Part shown: positions 59,323 to 64,000 of the stretch, piece by piece | Layout: the number at the start of each line of letters is the position of its first letter | How positions within the stretch are numbered: the first letter of the stretch is position 1 | Assembly (NCBI GenBank): GCA_020746105.1 | Contig: CM036632.1 | Location: 6,556,001 to 6,620,000, forward strand | Reading direction: 5' to 3' | From: Trogon surrucura | Lineage: Eukaryota > Chordata > Aves > Trogoniformes > Trogonidae | Length of the DNA stretch: 64,000 bases | The notes under the pieces: model-generated | The model's database searches: none | Told to the model about the DNA's origin: nothing | The model's input: only the letters and a program-made list of their open reading frames with translations | Program-made: the position numbers and the translations under genes

Positions 59323-62300
59323 ACTTGGACATTGCTCTAGTGTGACATGGTTTGAATTTGCAAGTTGTCTTCAGTTTGGCTTTTCTGGCTTGCATAGATG
59401 TTATTTTTCTGAAGTGTTTAATCTAAAAATAATGATTTGAATGTAGTGATTTGAAGTGGGTCAAAGAGGCTGGGATGTGAATTGTGCCACGGGAATGTTT
59501 GGAGCTAGTGCACTAGTTGGTAGCTCAACCAAAGCCTATTTGAACAAACAAGCAGTAACTGTGAAAAGATTGATAGTTTGGCAACTCAAGTGGCTAGCAA
59601 TCAAAAATTGCCCCCTATCAGTATTGGTGGAAAGGAATGGTTTGAGTTATGCTGGGCTGCCTTTATTGTAATCTATCTTAATGAAGAGTAAATGCACAGT
59701 GTGAAAAAATGAAATAAACCAGCTTCTTTTCCCTTAGGATTATACAAAAAATATTACTTCCCTGCGGAAAACAGATGTTTGATTGCCCAAGACCAGAAGC
59801 AGACTAACACATGGCTGGTCTATCTGTGTACTTTACAGCTGCATGTGCCACATACTTAAGTTGCTGTGTCAGTCGACAGCTGGAAACTGGATCTGTTCAT
59901 AAGGTAACTTCGAACATTATCATATTGTGTGAAAAATCAGACTCATCCAGTATGCTGGTGAACAGGGAATGGAATGCAATTCTTGCAATTATTACTACCT
60001 GCATAGAAAGAGTGGGACTAAGTCTAGTATGATGGCAAAGGTTCCCTCTGTTACCAAGAACAACGCAAATGCCCTAGTGCACTAAGCAGAGCAGTTTCTT
60101 GAGAACTTTCTCCCATCCCACCACAGCTTGATGAACCTTTTGTGAGCCTGCCTGGAGCCTGGGGCAATGTGTCCAGCCAGGGCTGCCTTTCAGCTGCCCT
60201 GAAGCTCTTCCACCAACAGGAACCTCCCGCAGGTTTGCAGGACTGTGGAGCAGCACTACAAACCCATAAGATGTGTTAGAGCAGAGGAAGGAGAAGGAAT
60301 ATCCTTGAGACAAGTAACAAGCTCAGGAAATCATACATTGATTGATACTCGTATTAGCAGTTTACTGTTGAGTTGATCTGGCAGCTGAGCTGCAATCACT
60401 GCTGTTATTGTTTGTCATGGGCAATGGCAGGTAGGGCCAGAACAGGACTCTATGCCAAATATATTCCAGCTTTGTTTCTTCTGTGGAAGGGAAGGGAGGA
60501 GAAGCCACTTCACTCAGTGCAGCTGGTGATGACATTACAAGAAGCACAGGGACATCTGTGATGCTGGGCAACCCTTGTGACTCTCACAGGGACTGAGCCA
60601 GTAAAGATTAACACCTGTTTCCAACAACCACGTTCTCAACTAGCAACTTCCTTCCATAAAAGCTAACTTTAATTTTTTTCCTCTCTTGTTTTATTTTGTT
60701 TCTAGTGCTGCACAGTTTTGCTGGCACAGCAGAGGATTGTGTGTTGCAGTAAAGCAAAACTGATGTCCCATATGCCCTGGTGAGTCTCAAGAGAGCAAGC
60801 AGACTTGCTTCCCTTTAGAAACACCTCCAAGATGAAAAAGCCAGAATACTTTGGATGTCATAATAAAACATAGTTCTTGAAGTGGGACCTCTGAACTCTA
60901 GGTCCAGCATACATAGAAGTTCCCTAAACTTCCAATTTAGAACAAAAAAATCTGTTTGAATCTGTTTGATGGATAAACTCTCTATTATTATGTGAAAATT
61001 GTGTCTAGCTTGCTTGAGTCTGAACCCCTGGGAGAGCCTCAGGAAAAAGGCAGAGAAAGAGGGGGAAAAAAAAAAAGAAAAAAGCAAGGGCTTGTGAAAC
61101 TCACAATGAAGGAAAATATGTAATATTAATTTTTTTTCTGGTTGCAGAGCTTATTTTTATTAATACACAGTCCCAACGGCTGGTTGCCATGATACAGGGC
61201 AGTTGCAGGAGAAGGTGCAGAGTAAGGAGGGGAATAAAATTCAGAGCACTCCAGGGAAGTTTAAGCTTTTTATGGTTTTACAATGTCTGACCTCTTAAAG
61301 TCTCAGTCTTTGTGTTGCCTTTGATGGATGGACATGAAATTCCTTGCAGAAATGAGATGCCGTTGGCATTGCTCCGGCACGCACCTTGATAACTGCTCTC
61401 CCAACTCTCCTGGGAATGATAGTGATAATTAATACTGGGATTAATGCAAATAACAGCAATCCTGCTTGGGAGCAATGGGTGTTATGTAGAGCATCTACTT
61501 CTGGGGGCACTTGGCAGGATGGTGATGGGAAGGAAACAGTGATGGGAAGGAAGAAAATTCTCAAAGAGCTAATGAGAGCAGCGCCCCACCATTCTTTAAT
61601 GTCCATTGTTTCTAAAACAATAGGATGCTTTGGCTGGCATCTTCCTAGGCTTGTTCCTATGGTTTTCAATCCTCAGGTGGCATTACTAGCAAGGAAGGCA
61701 GCTTCTTCTGGCTTGCCATCAAAGCATGCCATTTCTGTGTAGGTGAGGATCTGGCCACGGGCTTGGAAAATTCATCAGATTTGTTCTTTACACTCATAAC
61801 TGGCTGGATCTGGAAATGAAGGCAGTGTCAAAGACGGGTTAAGGAAATAATGAATGTTGATGCCTCACTTCCTCAGTGTCCTGCTTCCTCCCAAGGTCAC
61901 TGCTTGTGCCACTCAACATCTTTACTCTTTAAGCTCTTGTGTAAGCTCATCATCTCAGAGACTGCTTGGATGTTTCCTACCATTTCATAAGGCAGTTTTT
62001 CTGTGATACAAAGCAAGTTACTGGACTGTGTGGGAGCTCTTCTGAGCTGCAAAGAACTTGGTGCTTCATAAAAGCCCCGAGATGTGAAGTAGTGACAGAA
62101 AACATTGCAGAAGTCCTGTCTCACAGTAAATGAGATGAGATTACAAGCATGGAGACAACAGGAACCTCACAGCAGAGCTGCCCATATCAGTGAGGGATGC
62201 CTTGGGCATCTTACTGTACGTATCTTGAGAGATGAACAGAGCTCGTGGTCAGTTCCGAGGGCTGGGCCACCTGTGGCTTTCTCAAATCATCTTTATCTCC

Positions 62301-63135
62301 CCATTTTTGTCTTCTCCAGACTGAAAAGACCAATTCTATCTGGCCCTACATTTACAGTTCTATCATATATTTCCTCATCTCCTGAGAGTGTTTGGGAGAC
62401 AAGTCATAAAGGCTATTTTTCAGACATCGTCTATGTCTTGACTTTAGTAAATAAAAAAAGCAAACTCATCTGGGTTATAAAAGCCAACTCATATCCCTTT
62501 AACAAGAAATGGGGTTCCTGTGGCTATCTTACACTATTATATTGCTGCTCGTAGCCCTTTGGAACTTTGTCTCTCTGCAAGCTTTGGCCACATCCAGCAG
62601 ACCTCGCAGAGCTTGCCTTTCCCCTACCAGTGCAACATTGCTCTCAATGAAATCAGGGCACAGCAATCCTCTTCTGAGGGTGACCTTTCCTTCCAGCTCC
62701 TCCCTGGCGAACATACTTGCAAATGTCTCAGTTTCCTGCTGGCTCAGTGTAAATTTTCCAGCATGGGGATTTCTGTCTGGTGTTGCTTTGCAGCATGAAG
62801 CTAATAGGAGTTTATGGCTCAGGAGGGGCAGAAGCTCTGCCAGACTAAACCTTACGTGCATGATCCTTCCAAGTGTCTGTCAAAATAGCTCTGAAGACCA
62901 GGGCCTGATTTTTTTCTTCTATTCCCCAATGACGATAAGGTGATAGTTGCAGCCTGTCAGATAAGCACTTAGAAACTCCAAATGCTTCAGACCTGTGTGT
63001 AAAGAAAGAACAAATATTTCTGCCTGTTGGTGTTCTGCTACTGTTATCAGCGGAGCAGAGGAAGGATATCAGAGAGAAATTGTGCTGACAAGCTCAACTC
63101 ACTGTGCAGTTAACTGGCATAGCCTGACACCTTGT
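59323..63135. other. no recognisable gene; unique sequence
   Basis: Frames at 61295-61669 (-), 61386-61742 (+), 62105-62554 (+) and 62509-62943 (+) overlap each other on both strands and show no recognisable domain. An A-rich run lies at 61063-61085. I see no RNA gene. Confidence 0.4.
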
Positions 63136-63161
63136 ATTCATTTGCATATGTTTAAATGAAT
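63136..63161. promoter_or_regulatory. octamer motif ATTTGCAT inside an inverted repeat
   Basis: The exact POU octamer ATTTGCAT (63140-63147) sits within attcattt (63136-63143) and its exact inverse aaatgaat (63154-63161). The next 300 bases are AT-rich and repeat-free. POU binding is a motif-level inference only. Confidence 0.22.
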
Positions 63162-64000
63162 TAGGCAAGTATTAATGCTGAAGCTAGCACCCAGACATTT
63201 ATATTTATACAAACACACCCACCTTTGCTAAAAAGGTCATTATTTTCACCATGGACTTTGTCTCTTCCATTTGATTACATGTATCTCCTCATATAGAGTG
63301 TTTTAAATTATTTATAGAATGTGCCTTATGATCCTTATGATATTTCTAAATGAAGCGTAAAATCAAACATTGTCTCACATATTTTAAAACACAGAAGATC
63401 CATTGCTGCTTTGTAATTGCTAATTAACAGATAAATGTTTCATACTCCCACATTTTTTACCCTCCAGATACAGCAAAACAAACAGACTAACAGATGAAAC
63501 CTGAGGACTGCAGTATCTGTTTTATGATAAGAGTATTTAGTAACTTAAGCCCTACTATGCCCAGCTCTCAAAGACAATGTACTGGTGGTTATATGATACA
63601 GAATGATGAACCAATACAGAGGTACATTTGTGTTCTTCTCTGGTTAGAGTGGGAACTGAGATTTAGACTGTTTGGGTTTTATTCCTAGGCTTGCTACTAA
63701 TCTAAATGACTTGTCTAAAGCCGTAGAATAATTTCAACCATTTTACGTCTTGCACTGCAAAATGGAAAAAAAACCAAACCAATAAACCCTCAGATGTGCA
63801 CCCTTGTGTATCATTGCATGGGAATGTCATAGTTATTAGACTAACATAGTAATCTAATGAAAAATCTACATAAAAAATGATAACTAGCAGCAATGCAGGG
63901 TATCAAGTAATCACCTTCAGGTGACAAATACAGGAAATCTGAGAAGTACCGAGAGGGGAGTGGGGCTTCTTCAGTTGCTACTTAGGACTAAATTACCTAA
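63162..64000. other. AT-rich unique sequence
   Basis: I recognise no exon, RNA or repeat. Positions 63180-63440 are AT-rich with homeodomain-like cores (taattgctaattaac near 63413) and may be constrained non-coding DNA. No frame near the right edge is convincing. Confidence 0.4.

Noticed and set aside
1..64000. CRISPR array, bacterial operon, phage or plasmid features
   Set aside because: No spaced direct repeats, Shine-Dalgarno-led gene runs or prokaryotic genes; the repeats are vertebrate (CR1, MIR).
1..64000. tRNA, rRNA or known microRNA genes
   Set aside because: No tRNA A/B-box pair, rRNA segment or familiar mature microRNA sequence was seen on a by-eye scan; a covariance-model search would be needed to exclude them.
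1..64000. Endogenous retrovirus
   Set aside because: I saw no paired long terminal repeats, primer-binding site or reverse transcriptase motif.

Overview
The window looks like avian nuclear DNA. The best evidence is three 3' ends of CR1 retrotransposons with the bird-type ending, in which a 'ggactaga(c/t)gacct' core leads into tandem 'attctatga' or 'gattctgtg' units. Several MIR SINE relics and a dozen or so decayed copies of short palindromic elements common in sauropsid genomes agree with this. GC content is moderate, there are no operon-like gene arrays, and no long open frame resembles a known intact protein. I read it as a 3'UTR-like or flanking AT-rich block followed by about 60 kb of intergenic or intronic DNA. 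I could not identify a complete functional gene or name a locus.

Layout. Positions 1-3720 are AT-rich, full of T and A homopolymers and candidate poly(A) signals. The block could be a long 3'UTR read on the plus strand. On the minus strand it also holds two protein-like open frames (949-1248 and 510-683) that may be a decayed coding copy. Positions 3860-4562 hold three palindromic relics in a row. A MIR lies at 6420-6611, and more palindromic relics lie at 7008-7155, 8862-8940, 10592-10711 and 13071-13120. Positions 13305-13744 (minus) carry the clearest protein fossil in the window: the C-terminal dimerisation region of a hAT-superfamily transposase. Between 14 and 34 kb there are MIR relics, two CR1 3' ends, purine/pyrimidine tracts and some motif-rich unique sequence. 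From 34 to 47 kb I recognise very little. From 47 to 59 kb there are more palindromic relics (47449, 49168, 50254, 54181, 54369, 57799, 58100), a mirror-symmetric pyrimidine tract at 49376-49407, and a third CR1 end at 59265-59322. The last 4 kb are AT-rich, with an octamer-containing palindrome at 63136-63161.

There is no gene system to describe. The content is a layered fossil record (old palindromic elements and MIR, then hAT, then CR1) within unique DNA, some of which has the look of regulatory sequence. That last point cannot be tested without a multi-species alignment. Most open reading frames here are under 150 codons, overlap on both strands and match nothing I recognise. I treat them as chance and do not list them as genes.
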